64,000 bases of DNA from Rhizomucor pusillus (GCA_900175165.2 FWWN02000610.1:90235-154234), one strand, 5' to 3'. Positions 1 to 15,580 are shown, counted from the stretch's first letter. The notes: generated from the letters alone by a model not told the origin. Made by a program: numbers and translations.

Positions 1-1180
1 CATGTTATAGAGCCAAGGTGCACTTTAAGGATAGTAGAATTTGCTGCTCAAGAAGGAGGGATATAGAGCGATGAATAAAGAAAAGAGGAAGACAAAGGAA
101 AGGAAGCGAGAGAAAGAGAATATCGAGACTTTGATGTAGGCTGAGGGAAGGAAAGGAGGAGGGAGTAAACTTTTTTGTCTGCTCGTTTATTGGAGAGCTT
201 ATTGGGAACAGCAGAAGCGTGCTGCAGAGCAACCATTTTCGGATACGTCGGTGCAACCATGCCCTGAGATTGCACGCAATAAAGAAATTGACAACGACAG
301 TCCCTCTCGCTCGTGAGAGATCAACCTACCAATCTAACTCTAGTCTGATTCTGAGTATGATCCACTCGTTTCTATATTCTAAAAAGAAAAACTAAACTTC
401 TGCTTCATTCATGAGAAGTGTCAGTTTGTGTCACGTATATACTCCAGTCTATAGTCTAAATATAGTCATAAGAATCCTATTCTAATTTGAAATGCATACC
501 CTGCAATAACACCACTAGTTGAAATAGGACAAGAGCAAATAACTGTGGTCGTGCTATTCTGGATGCATGCGGGGATGGTTTTAGCTCAAAGTGCAATAAA
601 AATAGAGATCAACGACTCTTTCTATCGCAAATCACTGAATCAGTCTGTCCAGTGAAAAATCACGTCAGGTGGGAACTTGAATCCCCCAACTTCCTTTACG
701 ACGCTATTTATACACTAGTTTACATAATACAACCTCGTTTTAGCTGATTCTTCGCTAGTGTTGATCTACAAATTAATGAGTTTGGATATTTTAAAACGGG
801 GGAAATAAGCCGCTTTGGGAATAAAGCGATCATCGGTAGTACAGCTTCTGTCTTCTCTCTGCAATACTTCTGACATTAATGATATGATATGCATTCGATT
901 TTGTTCTGATCGTATGGTGACAATCAGTCGTATTTTCACACACTGAACATGACCACGAGAGCATTTTGTTCATTTTAAAAAATGTGATGGGCTGAGTTTG
1001 CTTTTTGCATTGAGTGATCGGCAGTCGAGCAAAAAAGGTGCCTTGGCACATTATAGTACTTTCAACTTATTGGTGGTCTCCACATATTGGAGCCATAAAG
1101 AAATATACGTATATATCTCCTTCGTTTATTCTCCAGGGCACCAATCACTGCATTTTTTCTACAGTAGGAAATTTATGAAA
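1..1180. other. non-coding stretch
   Basis: No open frame here shows a recognisable family or codon continuity. The sequence is AT-rich with purine-rich and pyrimidine-rich tracts. It contains the region downstream of the P5C dehydrogenase gene, which ends at 1181 on the minus strand. Confidence 0.5.
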
Positions 1181-3100
<1,920 letters not shown>

Positions 3101-5039
3101 GTTTCTGACTGTGGGAAAAAAGAGGCAGAAGGAGGGGGCAGAAGAGAAAAAGTTGGCAGTATATGCAGCTACGTCAAATTGTTTGCCACGTCACGAATAG
3201 TGCCAAGTGTGCGAAATCCTTTGTTTGTTGTCACCAGATCTATCGTAAACAAACAGGAAGAATGTCAGAATGCATGTTTTTCTGTCTGTACACGCTGGTA
3301 CCAACATACAGTGAATCGATATTTTCAGCACGATTATAATTTCCTAGTTAACACTATTCAGAAGTATGGATAAGGGACTTGGTAGAAAAGCTGCGAGTCA
3401 GTTTAGATCCATGCATGATGTAAATAGCACGCAAGGCCGTAGTACAGTCAAATATGATTACCGTACAGGCGAAGATCTTAAGAACGCCTTGATTATTTTC
3501 ATAGGGATGTGAAGCGATATAAACTTTTGCTCTAGGCCGCATGTGTGGACGATACGATCCAAGATACATACACTCGGCTTCAACCTTCACATTGACGTTG
3601 TCAATCACTACCATTCGCTTTAGGTCTCCGTTCTTCGCAAACTCGCAGTTTGCTACGTCGTTCTGTTTCTGCGCATGAATGAATACGAGACGAAAGTCGA
3701 ATTTAAACGCTCAATGGCTTAAGTTTCCTTGCTCTCGAAGGGCTTTCATTCCTTGGAAAGCAGTGTTTTCCGCCTCGCCTCTGTAAAGCATAATTTCAGA
3801 ACAGCATCAAAGGATTCAACTTTCTCCTGACTTAGGCTCTAGGTTTTAGTTTCAAGTCCTCGAAAACGCCCTCCAGAACTGGACTAAAAGGGATTGCTTC
3901 GGCCAGACAGACAGCGGTCACTCTTGGGCACCAACCCGTACGCATCAACAGAGAAGATAATGAAAAAGGTAGGAAAAGGCGGAAAAGGTGTGACGAAGAG
4001 ATTTAAAGCGCTTCATATCATTGCGTACAAAGTTCGGGCTGACGTTCGTAATACAACTCTCCAATTCTCAAGTATACTAAAAGTTCGTACATATCCACCC
4101 ACTCACACCAGTAAAGGAGAAATCTTAAGAGCACCTTGATCGTGCTCATACAAGGAATTAATGTGGACTTTAGGGCTAGCTGCGCCTTCTTGGAGGACTC
4201 GACACACTGTTACAGGGAAAAAACCAATGATGAGAGGATAACGGAAGGACAGAAATCCACTTTTTCCTTTTTTATTGTAGGGGACGGGGGACAGGGAAAA
4301 GGGAAAATGATGTAAGGCAAAAGAGAGTATTGGGGATGGGGGACACTGGGGATGGGGGTAAATAAGATGGGGATTTCAAGGGAAGAGAGGGAGATGTTGG
4401 AGGAGAATAAAGAGTTTGTTAAGTGAAGAATCAATGCCAACTGAGTTACCATGATGGCTGACATGAATAGTAGTTCTTGACGATCTTGAAAGTAGATCGG
4501 CAGTGTTCAAGCGTTGGTTAATATTATCCTTGAAAGCGCTGTCGAAACCTTTTAGAGACGACAAGAGTTGTTACTTGCAAAGAGCAAAAATGGAGAACCC
4601 ATAAACATATAACAGGGTTTGAACCTCCACTACTGCTCTAATAACACAAGAAAGGAAAAAATAAAAACAAAAACAAAAAGGAAATGGAAGAGAGAGATTG
4701 GGAGAAGGGGAGAGGGGAAATTATAGCACATGGGAGAAGGGGGAAAGGGTAAAAAGGAATTTACATTTTGTGCACGGCCGGAAAAAAACCATCTTCTCAC
4801 AATTGGGAAGAAGGCACACACGATACTTCACGGGAAAGAAATAAAAGAATAAGGAAAAATGTGTACAAGAAGGAAAAGCAAAAGAAAAATAAAACAAGTG
4901 ATGGAAAGAAAAGAAAAGCAAAGATAGAATAAAGGAAATCAAAACATGTAGAAGGAGATGCGTGTGTGTCGTTCAAGGTGGAGATTGCAAGAAAATGATG
5001 AAAAAAACGACTGCAGCACAAAACGGGAGAGCTTGCTCT
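3101..5039. other. long intergenic stretch with possible decayed coding pieces
   Basis: About 1.9 kb without a complete gene. The minus strand between roughly 3960 and 3350 holds several short open pieces with protein-like composition, separated by stops or possible introns. A shorter piece similar to one of them lies at about 4070-4200 (see findings). The part from 4200 to 5000 is purine-rich on + and low complexity. Confidence 0.4.
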
Positions 5040-6018
5040 TTAGATCTTGAGCATAGAACGGAGACTGCGCTGAATCTCCGAGATAGCAAGGTTTTGTTCC
5101 ATGTCATGACCCGTCTGCAGTCTGTTGGGTACGGACTGTCGCTGTTCACGATGGTGCGGCAAGAGCATATCCATCAGTTCGAAGGATTGGCGTTGCAATC
5201 CAGGCAACCAATCGCTGGGTGATTGGAAGTGCTGACCAGGGATAGGCATCGGGAGGGAAGGCACAGCCGAATCCAACGAAGGAGGCATAGGCAAAGCACT
5301 GGGAGCAGGAGCTTCGCTCATGAAGGTAGGGCCGGCATAAACACGGTCCTCTACCTCTGCATGGTCACCGCGACGACGATTACTTGTTGCTCTTAAAAAC
5401 ATTTCCATTAGTCCAAATCGGAAACGTAAAAACTTTCAAGCTCTTAAAGTGTACTCACTTTTTGGGCCCAGTCAAAGGAGGGAAGGAAGCCGGACTGGGT
5501 TTCGTCATCTTGGTCGAGGAAGCATTTGTTTGGTTGTTGCTGCGGCGATGCGCTTTGCGCTTGATGACCTTCTTGCCACTATCAGAATCATCAGATTCGC
5601 TGGAACTACTACCAGCACTAAAGTTGGAACCACGTTGAAAATCTTGCTGCACATCGCGAAGAGCGTTTGTCATCGAGACAATATCACGCTTGGTCTGAGA
5701 TCTCCGAGCTTTAGCTGGGACAGAGCTATTTGAAGATCGCTTTCGGTGCTCCTTGTGGTGCGATGGAGCTGGCTTGTCCTTGTTGGCAGGAGGTTGAGTC
5801 GCTTTAACGGCTTCAACGCTCTGCTTCTTCTTGGCCAAGGCATCAACGTCTTCGGGCTTCCGCTGCTTGTTGTTGTTCTTCTTGGAACTTGAGCGTGGAG
5901 AGCCGTTCAACTTCGGTTTAGGCACCGTGGCAGGACTTGAATTGCTAACGTTCATCTTGGCCTGAGATGGCAAGGCCAGAACGTTTCCTGAGCGGGGTAC
6001 TGTAGCTTTGTTGACCAT
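5040..6018 (-). CDS. PNRC/EDC1-like proline-rich mRNA-decapping cofactor
   Basis: Two exons are supported, 6018-5459 and 5391-5040 (560 + 352 = 912 nt, 303 codons plus stop). The first is lysine- and serine-rich, low complexity and predicted disordered. The second carries YAGPTFMSEAPAPSALP, the signature of fungal PNRC/EDC1-type proteins, whose proline-rich segment binds the EVH1 domain of Dcp1 and activates decapping (family knowledge). The C-terminus ends with a short helix, SLRSMLKI, also typical of the family. The frame stays open upstream of the chosen ATG (DDLLKILKHDTQ...). A further 5' exon near 6390-6240 is therefore possible, although I could not join it in phase. No catalytic domain is expected. 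The family call rests on the motif and overall layout. Confidence 0.72.
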
Positions 6019-6499
6019 GGTGTAGGATTGCGTGTCGTGCTTGAGGATTTTCAAAAGATCGTCTTGGAGGTGTAGATACAAATGAAACAGAAACAAAACT
6101 TGGTGAAAATCAAAATTAAGGGGAAAACAAAAAGGGAAAAGAAAAGAGATGGAAGTAGTTGGTGAGAGGAGAGGTACGAAAAAAGGTGATGTTGGAAAGG
6201 AGTTGGGTAGAAAACGGTACTCTTGTTGACTGATTGACTATAAGAAATTGTCTCGAGAGCTGAAAAACATGGGTGAAGAAGCCTTGTTTTGCGTCAGGCG
6301 AGGCTTTGTCTGTGTTCGGAGTTTGCAATTTCGGAAACGCAGATGCGAATTTGATTGGTATCTCTTTGGCGACCGCTGTTGTTTCCACGGAAATGTTTCT
6401 TCTGGTGAGGCCTTGTGCCAGGATATCCAGAACAGAATCATAAACATATACACATATTCATGTCAATATTGGACGCCCTTTGGCGGACGAGGAGCAGAA

Positions 6500-8099
6500 C
6501 AACATACCGTGCTCTGTAGCATGTAAGGTTTCAACGTAGATTGCGTTACAAGGTAATAAGCATTGCCTTTAATGGCAATAAGCTCTCTTCATCTTCAGTG
6601 CATACGCCGCCGTTAGTAGCCCCAAATGAAGGAAAACGATATTGTAGTTCCCCTGATATAATAATATAAAAAAATGCAATTAACGATACGATGTAATTCG
6701 CCGATCAATTAAGCTGGCTATGTCTTATCTGTGCGAGGTGAAACTGTGGGAATTTAATGATGACATAGTTCTGCCAAGCAGGATGTCTGTCATAGTCAAC
6801 ACATTCAACTGCACGGCAGAACGACGTACGCATGGTGGGTTTCTTGGATTTTGGAAACCCAAAATGATCTTGATATCTGCGTAACCGCCGCTTGCCACTT
6901 GAGGTAATGTGAATCATTCCCTGTATTGTATATGCAATATGCCGTTGCATACAGCCATGAATGCCACGATCAGACAGTATCCAAACAAATAGACATTGCT
7001 TACAAGCAAATGCATGTTTTTCCTTTCAATCACCATTCCCAACTGCCGTCACTTTAATCTCGACTGCTCCAATTTCTGCAGCTGCTAACCAGATAGAAAA
7101 TGCGACTATTATTATTACTCTGTCATTGCTGAAATTCTCATTTTCTACCAGTACTTATACAAGAATTTCACGATAGAATGTTTCGGATAATCTGTTCGAA
7201 ATAATCGATATTGCGGAGGTATTTCAGATACTGTATGAGCCTTGAAGTCTTTGGTCTGAAACAAGGAAAGTAGAAAGTTTGCATTGACAACGACTCCTTT
7301 TGACCTTAATGGCAAAGGTTACGTTACACTAGGGATCTTCCGCAATCTTCCTTCACAATTCTACATGTCTTCTACATATACAAGCGTATCATAATAGTAT
7401 TGATTGAAATATTCATAAAAGCTACATATTTGACGCATGTTTGTACAGCTGAGATGTATTGCATATTACAATTGAGTGGTCGGTAAGAGAACTACTTATA
7501 ACCTGGCGACACGTACTACATATGCGTACATTGCAAGCTACGTGGTGCGCAAACACATGTCAAGAGATGCAGATTAGTAGGGACCCGTTCTTGGACAACC
7601 GCTGCTGCTTGCTCTGTATGCACGGAAATGTTTATCCGACTATTGTATACGAACAATCACGCGCTGTGGGTTTTTTGTGAGGTTTGTATACTGCTGAAAG
7701 TTTTGAAATCAGGCTTCCCCGAACGCATGCAACAACGCCATTTTTGTTGGGAATCTTTTTCGCAGAGGCAAGATTTTCTTTCCCAATGCTTTGGTATGGA
7801 CTGCTTCCATAGTCAATATGATCTGACGAATGAACCCTGTCTGGTTCTCTGCAGTAACAAATAACCGATATCGTACAGCAGACGATGCAGTGACAACGCT
7901 ACTCCATCGGCTATCTGCCATCGTTTATCGCATGTTTAGATCGCTTTTTACACAACGTGATCGGGGCAGTACGGATGGGTTCATTTTTGTTCAATGTCTA
8001 CAGAGTGATACAAACAAATCTGACGAGATTGGATGTGGGGGAAATTGATAGTGTAGTTACCCCTAAAAGTCCTAAGTCACTACTCCTTTTCCTTTCCTC
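6500..8099. other. intergenic region, nothing recognised
   Basis: Divergent intergenic space between the PNRC-like gene (-) and the CAP-Gly gene (+). Open frames here are short, with no recognisable domain, no supported splice pattern and no RNA gene that I could identify. The 3' portion just before 8100 is presumably the promoter of the CAP-Gly gene. Confidence 0.4.
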
Positions 8100-10571
8100 A
8101 TGTCAACGGTGTCCAATTCAGCACAGGACTTGCCGAGACATGCTTACCGTGATTCACCTGGTCAAAGAAAGCGAATGAAGCAACCAAAAGCCGCAGCAGC
8201 ACCGCCGCCAGCCTCCTGGAGATCAGTTCGACTGGCTCGCTCACACTCACAAACTTCGGCGTATTCGACAGACGAGGAACTCGACTCGCCCAACCTTATC
8301 CCTCGGTTTTCCGCGTCGTCGACCCTAACTACACTTACAACGCCTCGTTCCTCAATACCTTCACCGGAGCTACCATCCAAAGCGCCTAGCAACAATAGAA
8401 TTGGACAGAGAGTGCGGGTGGATCATATGGGACTGACAGGAACTCTTCGATTTCTCGGAACGACGCAGTTCAAAGCCGGTGTGTGGGCTGGTATTGAGCT
8501 TGATACTCCTGGCGCTGGAAAGAATGACGGATCAGTCGAAGGGTAAAGCTGTCATCTCCATCTTTCATGCAATCTAAAGATTACTCATTGATTATCAATC
8601 AATCTTGTATCTATGTTATATCAAAAAGGGTCAAATACTTCAGCTGCGCGCCTAAATCTGGAATATTCGTTCAATCTTCAAAGATCAGTTTTGAAAATTC
8701 ATCATCTACAACTCGCATCACTACTTCTCCTTCCCGTTTCACTCCATCCTCGCGTTCATCACACTTTCCGCCGTCCCCAGATACACCAACTCCACTGTCC
8801 AAACAGAAATCGATGCCGTCTTTGAGAGTACGATACCGTCAGCAACAGCAGCAACATCGACGACAACCGACAAGCACTGGTACGCGCTCTGTAACTCCAG
8901 CGCAAAGTGCGTCTCTTGGTATTCCATCGCCAGAAATAACTCCCACTAAATGTGATCTCACGATACCATCCAACAAGCAACGAGATCCCCGATGCATAGA
9001 TGGGCAGCACAAGGCCAATACCGTTATGGAAAGTAGACATGATGGAAAGGACGATCAAACTGAATGTTTAGATTGCATCCAGCTGCAATTGGATAATTCT
9101 CAGCTCCAAGCCGACTTGGCTGCAACAAAGTCAAAATTAGCACAGGCTAACGAGGCATTGTCAAGCAACACGGAGCTCGTCATGTCCTATCAAGAACGTA
9201 TCGAGAGTTTGGAGAATTCAATACAAGAACTCAAAAATGCCGGCATGGAAACTATCGAGCTTTATGAGAAATCGATGCACCAGCACGGCATTGACGCGAA
9301 ATGCAGCGCGGAGAAGATGCAAAAGTTGGAAGCTGAAAAAGATACTTTGTTATCAGCAAAGGAAAACCTTGAACAACATATTCGAACACAAGATGAAAAG
9401 ATACAAAATATGGAGACCACGATACATCAGCTAGAGCAGCAGTTACACCAACAACATCAAGACAGCAAACTAGACGTCGAGACAATGAAAAGCAACCTGG
9501 AAGACCTGGAGAAGCAGTTAACTTTGGCAAAGCAAGCTCTAGAGACTGAATACAATGAGCACACAGCGACTAAAGAAAAAATCACCACGATGCATAAAGA
9601 GAATCAGGAAAAATACGATATACTCGCCCGCGAGTTTGAACAGTACCGACTATCCATGGAATCGCAGCAACGAGACCTGGCAGACAAACTTGTTGAAGCA
9701 GAACAGCGTGCAGATGCATTAAATAGCAAAGCAACTGTGCTGGAAACTAAGCTGCAGATACAGCAACGAGAAGCTATCCAGGAAGAGCATCAAAGAATAC
9801 AGCTGCTAGAAACAACAAATGCACAGCTTCAACAGGAGCTTGTCAAACTGCAAAGACAACATGCGCAGCTGCAATGCGAACACAAGTGCCTACGGGAGCG
9901 CAGTAAGGAGCTGCCACCCATCCCAGAAGGAGCAGCTGTGTCTCCAAGTTCGCCGTGGCAACTGCAACAAATGTTGGCCAGTGCACAGCGAGAAATCGAA
10001 CGGATGCGAAAAGAGCACGAGCGGCAGCTTTCAGAGCAAGAGAATACGCATCGACAGCAGGTCAACATGTTGAACCGAGATATCGCCGAGTTGGAGAGCT
10101 TGATCGAAGCCAAAGTCTTCAAGGAGGCAGATCTGCTGGAAGCTTTGGATCACGAACGCAGAGTCGTCAAACGATTACTATCTGACCACCGCAGCAGCGT
10201 CAGCAGCGTAAGCAGCCTAGGCAGTCATCGAACTTACCCTTCTAGCCGTTATCACCGCAGGAGGGAGACGGCCATCATCAGCATCTCCAGTGCGCCGTCT
10301 GACGACGTTCCAGGCATACCAGAAGAAGAGGGCGATGATGACATTCCCTTCTGTGAAGTTTGTCAAGAAAGTGGCCACGATTTAATGAGCTGCTCGACAG
10401 TGTTGTCACAGTTACCGACGGTGCAGCAGGTAAGAAAGATATCAATACTTGAGCACTTTAGTTCATCATCTCATCAAATACACCTATTTTATTCTGTAAC
10501 AGTGCAATGCTATCCCAACCCACAAAAAAGATACCCTCGTCTCGTTTTCTGAACATAATCATGTGTTTTAG
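8100..10571 (+). CDS. CLIP-170-type CAP-Gly microtubule plus-end tracking protein
   Basis: Exons 8100-8542, 8629-10429 and 10503-10571 sum to 2313 nt, giving 770 residues. The N-terminus is basic and serine-rich, a typical microtubule-binding linker. A single CAP-Gly domain lies at about residues 100-170 and is interrupted by intron 1. It contains the canonical GKNDGSV groove motif followed by VKYFSCAPKSGIFV. A long coiled coil (roughly 240-640) follows. Near the C-terminus is a zinc knuckle, CEVCQESGHDLMSC (CX2CX4HX4C), as in CLIP1/CLIP-170 and yeast Bik1/Tip1. The layout indicates an end-binding dimer that links microtubule plus ends to dynein/dynactin or cortical factors (family knowledge). 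It has one CAP-Gly rather than the two of animal CLIP-170, which is usual in fungi. NDC80 starts about 210 bp downstream on the same strand. Confidence 0.9.
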
Positions 10572-10779
10572 TGCATACCCACCCCCCATAATCATTTTGC
10601 ATCGTTTCCCTAGTTTTCATCATTACCATCCATCATCATTGCTAGTCATTAGTAGTCGGTACATAGCCTTTTAGTAAACTGTTAATACACTTGTGGTGCG
10701 AGGCAGTCGCAAAGCAGAGCCCAAAAATGTTTTTGTCTTCCGTTGCCTGATCAAAATTCATCTTTCCTTACGGAGCAAC

Positions 10780-13362
10780 ATGTCCCAACAAGCTATACGG
10801 CCAGCAGCAACGCCGTCCATGAGTGACAATGCTCGCAAACGTCGATATACAATGAGCCACACCGAGCGTACACGCATACCTCTCCAGCCAAATTCGCTGG
10901 GTAAACGAGACAGGGACAATAGGAGTAAGCAGCCGCGATTGTCCATGGGAGCAACAAATCGAGAACCGATCGGATATCAGAGAATACCTGTAGAACGAAT
11001 CAATGAAGAGGATGCTGTCAACAATAAACGCGAACCGAGTGTATCTGTACCAACGAGGTAAACTGAAAGAGAGCGATGCAGATATCTTTTTTTGTTATCT
11101 CTATTCCAAATGTTGCTTAATTCCATGCAATAAAAAGACGCAGAAGCACATTGAATCGACCTTCGTTCATCAAACCGCAGACGAGCGCGTTTGAAAACAA
11201 CAAGACACCCACATCGACGCGACTGCATTTCGATCCTCGCGATATCAAGAGCAGCGAATTCCAGAGACGTGCGATCCGTTCCGTCACAAAGTACCTGAAC
11301 GATGCTGGATTTTCACCAATTACACCACAGTCATTCCGCAGCCTTGGAAACCGGACGTTTCAAGATATCTTCAAATTTTTGCATCGTCGTCTAGTTGGCA
11401 ACCCTGTATATATGAAGGATAAATTCGAAGACGAGTTTATCGACATACTGAGATCACTCAAGTATGTAGTACGAACAGCAATGCATAGTTGAAAGAAGAT
11501 ATCCTAACAAGGTTCTGAATGCAGATATCCCCTCGCCGATACCATAAGCCCCAGATCACTGTACTCCATAGCAGCTCCTCATTCATATCCATCATTTCTT
11601 GCATTATTACTGTGGATGACTGAAATGTGCCAGGTGAGTGAGCCGACAATGGAGTTGGCGGGGGGAACGTTATTTAACCCTTTTTGCGGATGGAAAGGTA
11701 TACGATCAATACATGGAAGTCGACGACGAGCAGGCGGAAGAAAATGCGGATCAAGATGGGTTTGAAGCCGACGAAATGAACCAGCTGTTCTTTGATTACA
11801 CCGTCGCTACATACAATGCGTTTATGGAAGGAGCAGACGAGTTTTCGGCGATTGATCAGCAGTTGACCTCTTATCTTGGTAGGAGGGAAGATAGATTTGA
11901 TGGTTACGTCTTTATCTAAACTACGACGTATCTTAGATGAGATGAACAATCGATTCACGAATGAATTACAAGTCAAAACGAGAGAGATTCAGCAGTTGGA
12001 ACAGGAATTACGACGGATAAGTTCGCGCGGGGTAAGCTATAGGTAGAAGAGGAAGCTGCAGATCCAGAAGCTGATCCCGCCAATCCAGTCGGCTGTGCCA
12101 GCGCTCCAAAGCAAAAAGAAAGAGATGGAAAACGATATGGTGAAATTTGCAGCGTACTGCCAAGACAAAGAGCGACGTATTGCGAAATACATCGAGCTGA
12201 ATCGCAAAGTAACGGATCAAATCAAAATGCTAGGCAAGTGAAGGGTTCTGAAGCACATAATTTATTGGGCCAGTAACTAATAGTACTTCAGATACGCAGC
12301 TAAGAACTGCAGAGGCAGAGAAGCAAGAATTGCAAGCACGCTTGAATGCACACAATATATCCGAAACCGAGATGAATGAGCTCTCTGAGGAACAGATTGC
12401 ACTAGAGCGGGAGTTTGGTGCAGTCAAAAGTAAAGTAGATGAGCTTGGGAGATCTATAGCCATGCGAGAAACCGATATAGAACAACTCAAGTATGCGGTA
12501 AGTAATGTACTGAGAAAGAAAAAAGTAATTTTTCTGCAACTGATCATTCCCTCTTTGCTTCATAGATTGATGATAAGGCAGCAAGCTATGAATCCTACCG
12601 AGATATTTTGCCACCTAATATACCAGAATTCCCGTCTGACGGGGAGCTGGAAGTGATAATCGCTGCAAATTTTCGGGGAAGGGCAATGGTAAGCTTCTAT
12701 GCTGATGATGATGGCTTATTGCTCTAACATATGCATGTCTTTAGGATGCGCTGTCACCGTTGGATTCTGAATATATGGAACGAGTGAGCCAGATGAACCA
12801 ACAGTGCGCTGAAGCGAGGCAACAGCTTGACCAGCTTTCTCGGACCTATTCAGACCAAAGGACAGAACTTGCCACGATAGAAATGAAACTAGAACGGAAA
12901 CGCCGTGAATTCGAGGAGCAAAAGAAGGTAAAAAACAAGAAAAACCATTCCCATTGTCGCTCTTGTCGACTAAGTTGACTTTCAGGCAATATCGCTCGAG
13001 ATGGAAAAATATAATCAGGACGCAGAACAAACAGAGCAAAAGTTTACGGAAATGAAATCAAATGCTCGATCACAACTTATACACAATCAACAAAAAGAAA
13101 CTCAACTTAAAGTAGCGCAAGTATCACTTCTTCTCTATGCCTATTCATTATATTTACACTTTACTGACAAGACCACTACAGGCTTAATCAGCTTAAACAG
13201 GACATGCTTGCACAGAAACGCGAGATCGCTCACAACGTCTCGATGCTGCTGTCTGAACTTGACGAAACTATCAACAGCACAGGAAATCAGGCGTCAAGAA
13301 TATACGAAGTTCTCAAAGAGCAAGCACAGCAAGCTGACGAACTCTTCCCAGATACCTCCTAA
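10780..13362 (+). CDS. NDC80: kinetochore protein NDC80 (HEC1)
   Basis: A multi-exon gene. Supported exons include 10780-11057, 11138-11461, about 11523-11632, 11690 onward, and several short exons to the stop at 13360-13362. The disordered basic N-terminal tail (first about 110 residues, many Arg/Lys and Ser/Thr) matches the Aurora-B-regulated NDC80 tail. The calponin-homology domain follows, with DPRDIKSSEFQRRAIRSV, the FKFLHRRL helix and the YPLADTISPRSLYSIAAPHS segment characteristic of the family. The rest is coiled coil for pairing with NUF2, ending in ELDETINSTGNQASRIYEVL. It acts in the outer kinetochore as the core microtubule attachment complex. At least seven introns, all short, are spread through the coiled-coil half. 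Confidence 0.93.
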
Positions 13363-13549
13363 TTGTTATTATAATAATAATAAAAAGCCAGCAGGCCCAG
13401 TCTGGTGATAGTGAAATAGTGATGAAAATGCGGAGACAGTGCTCAAGCGCGGACGACGATCTCTTGATTGAAATGATGGTGTACGAAACCAAGAACTTAA
13501 TGTGTAAATAAAGCCGAAGAAAAAAAAATACAGTATATACTTTAAATAT

Positions 13550-14619
13550 CTAACTTGCTCTGCCTTCACTCCAAGTAAAGCTCTGATACGATTCGCGTGT
13601 CTTAATCTTTGGGCTGTATGAAGAATGGCGGTTCAGGGTGATTTTTTCATCGAGATTGACTGCAGATAGACTTTTTCGTTGCTGCTGTTGTTGCTCAAGT
13701 GTGGATGGCTGCGTGGAGGGCGTGGTAGAGGTGGTAGTTGTTATTGTTGCGTGCTCAAGGTCATTCTGCAGGTGTTTTCGGAGCTCGTTGCGGTCCATCA
13801 AGGCCGTGGTCCGTGCGACTTCATCGAAGCTTTGGTTGCCAAATAAACCAAGAGGTCGAGAATCCATTGGGAGTGTAGAGATGGAGGACTGGATCGAGAT
13901 TTGTGGCGAGAAGACTGGATCAACAATATTGGTGGATGCAGCGGCTGTCGAGGGAGGGGGGATGGAAGATACGTTCACATAGTGGTTTGCTATGGCGCTA
14001 ATCCGCCTACTAGACGCTTCTTCGTAAAGCTGAGGATGATGGCCGCACCATTCACGTTGCTTCCTTCGTGCTTCCTCAAACATTGCAAACCAGTTAGTCG
14101 GCACACTGACCCGCAAAAATCGAGTCCACAAATGCACAGGCGGGTTGCCGTCGTCGTCAAATGCATCGTAGGCGTGGAAATCGCCAGGTAAATATCTAGC
14201 TTCAGACCATCGCATCGGCACAGCTTCAGAGCCTATGTGATAAGCAAACAAAAGAGAGTGAGCAATGCATTCCAATGGGTTTCTTTTTTCACGACATTAT
14301 ACATACGTAGAACGGAAAAGCAGCACATATCATCATCCCATCCTGGTGGATAAGAATATCAATGTTAACCAAAAAACACTCCGCTAAGCGGAAGAAGCAT
14401 TCGTCATATTTTACCTTCAAAGAGGCAAACTGAAACGTGGTGGATCTTTACAATGTACAGTGAACCTTGCTTTAGGTCATCATGGTCGAGTGCCTGGAAG
14501 AGCGACTTGTCAACTGCTGATCCGTTCTTGTCGGTTGAGACGATGGTTTTCGAGTTTGCAGAAGAATGCCACCGTGCAAGGCGTTGCAAAGTACTTGACG
14601 ATTTCTTGCCGTCCACCAT
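13550..14619 (-). CDS. unrecognised 307-residue protein
   Basis: Three exons, 14619-14415, 14342-14307 (36 nt) and 14232-13550, sum to 924 nt and keep one frame with clean GT/AG sites. The N-terminal half has hydrophobic beta-like segments (LYIVKIHHVSVCLFEG, then MCCFSVL) followed by a conserved-looking Trp/Pro-rich stretch (LPGDFHAYDAFDDDG, then LWTRFLRVSVP). The C-terminal third is Ser/Thr/Gln-rich low complexity with a Gln run, probably disordered. I do not recognise a family. No signal peptide or membrane segment is visible. It is convergent with NDC80, leaving about 190 bp between the two stop codons. Confidence 0.62.
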
Positions 14620-14699
14620 TGTGCACCGTTCGGCAAAGTAGAAGCGAGACCAGGAGGGCGCTTACCGTTCTTATGGCCTCCGCGCATGGATAATAATCA

Positions 14700-15580
14700 T
14701 GTCCGTGTAACAGAGCGTGAAAAGCGAATCACAAAGGCGGGGATGTTTCAGTCGTTCCATATTCACAATATCACACCAATGCAGTCAACTTTGACAAGTT
14801 ATATGCAAGAGATTAGTCCTGCTGGAGCTAAATGCAGAGCCGAATGTAGCTAAACAGAGTTGAATTTCCTGAGTCCGTTATGTAAGCCTCTTCTTAGTGA
14901 TGAAATATATCACTACACATGAGCCTGCACATTGTACATTATTCTACATTTCAGGTACATGCAATCGGATCCAATCATCTAACAGCTACGCTGTATATAT
15001 TGTAGCTTTGCAATGGATGAACAAGATCCTAGAGGGCAAGTCAGGAACAGGATCGAAGGTCAAACATGTAATTGCTTCACATATACCTGCCATGACTTGG
15101 TGCAAAACCGTAAAGTATTAAATGCAGACTTGGAGCCAAATATGGACGTTGCAACGACAATCTCCCGTGGAGGCACCCGAGTGCATGCAGCAGATTGTTG
15201 CTTACTGCCTGTTGTTGCTCCCTGATGCAGTGCGGCAGAGCAAGAATAATGGACAACTCATAGCGTTTTAATCACAGGAATGAATTTTATCAGCCATTCC
15301 TATCCATGCTGGCATTGTTATCTCTATGGCGAGCGTATTGAAAGATCGAGCAAGGCGAGGCACAAAAGATCTTCGAGGTCGTACAAAATTTTTGACGATG
15401 GTTTGGATTCAGTTCCAGACTTCTTTTCATTCCCTCTTCTCCAAACAACCGGAAGATCTTCCTTGGTTTCGATTTTTCTTTCAAAAACCGAGAAAATAAT
15501 TACCTAAACTCGATACACCCAAAGAAAACGATTCTTGAACTCCTCTTCCTTACTTCGAATGGGACACGCTGGATAGTGGC
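14700..15580. other. divergent intergenic region, nothing recognised
   Basis: About 0.9 kb between the minus-strand unknown gene and the plus-strand glycosyltransferase. The open frames present are short and show no family signal. It probably holds both promoters; I see no convincing specific motif. Confidence 0.4.

Noticed and set aside
660..700. GGGGGATTCAAGTTCCC-like T-arm (minus strand)
   Set aside because: The loop does not fit TTCRANN in the right register and no D or anticodon arm is present.
6238..6453. Possible 5' exon of the PNRC-like gene or separate small protein
   Set aside because: Two overlapping frames are open but neither joins the downstream exon in phase with a good donor, so it was not included.
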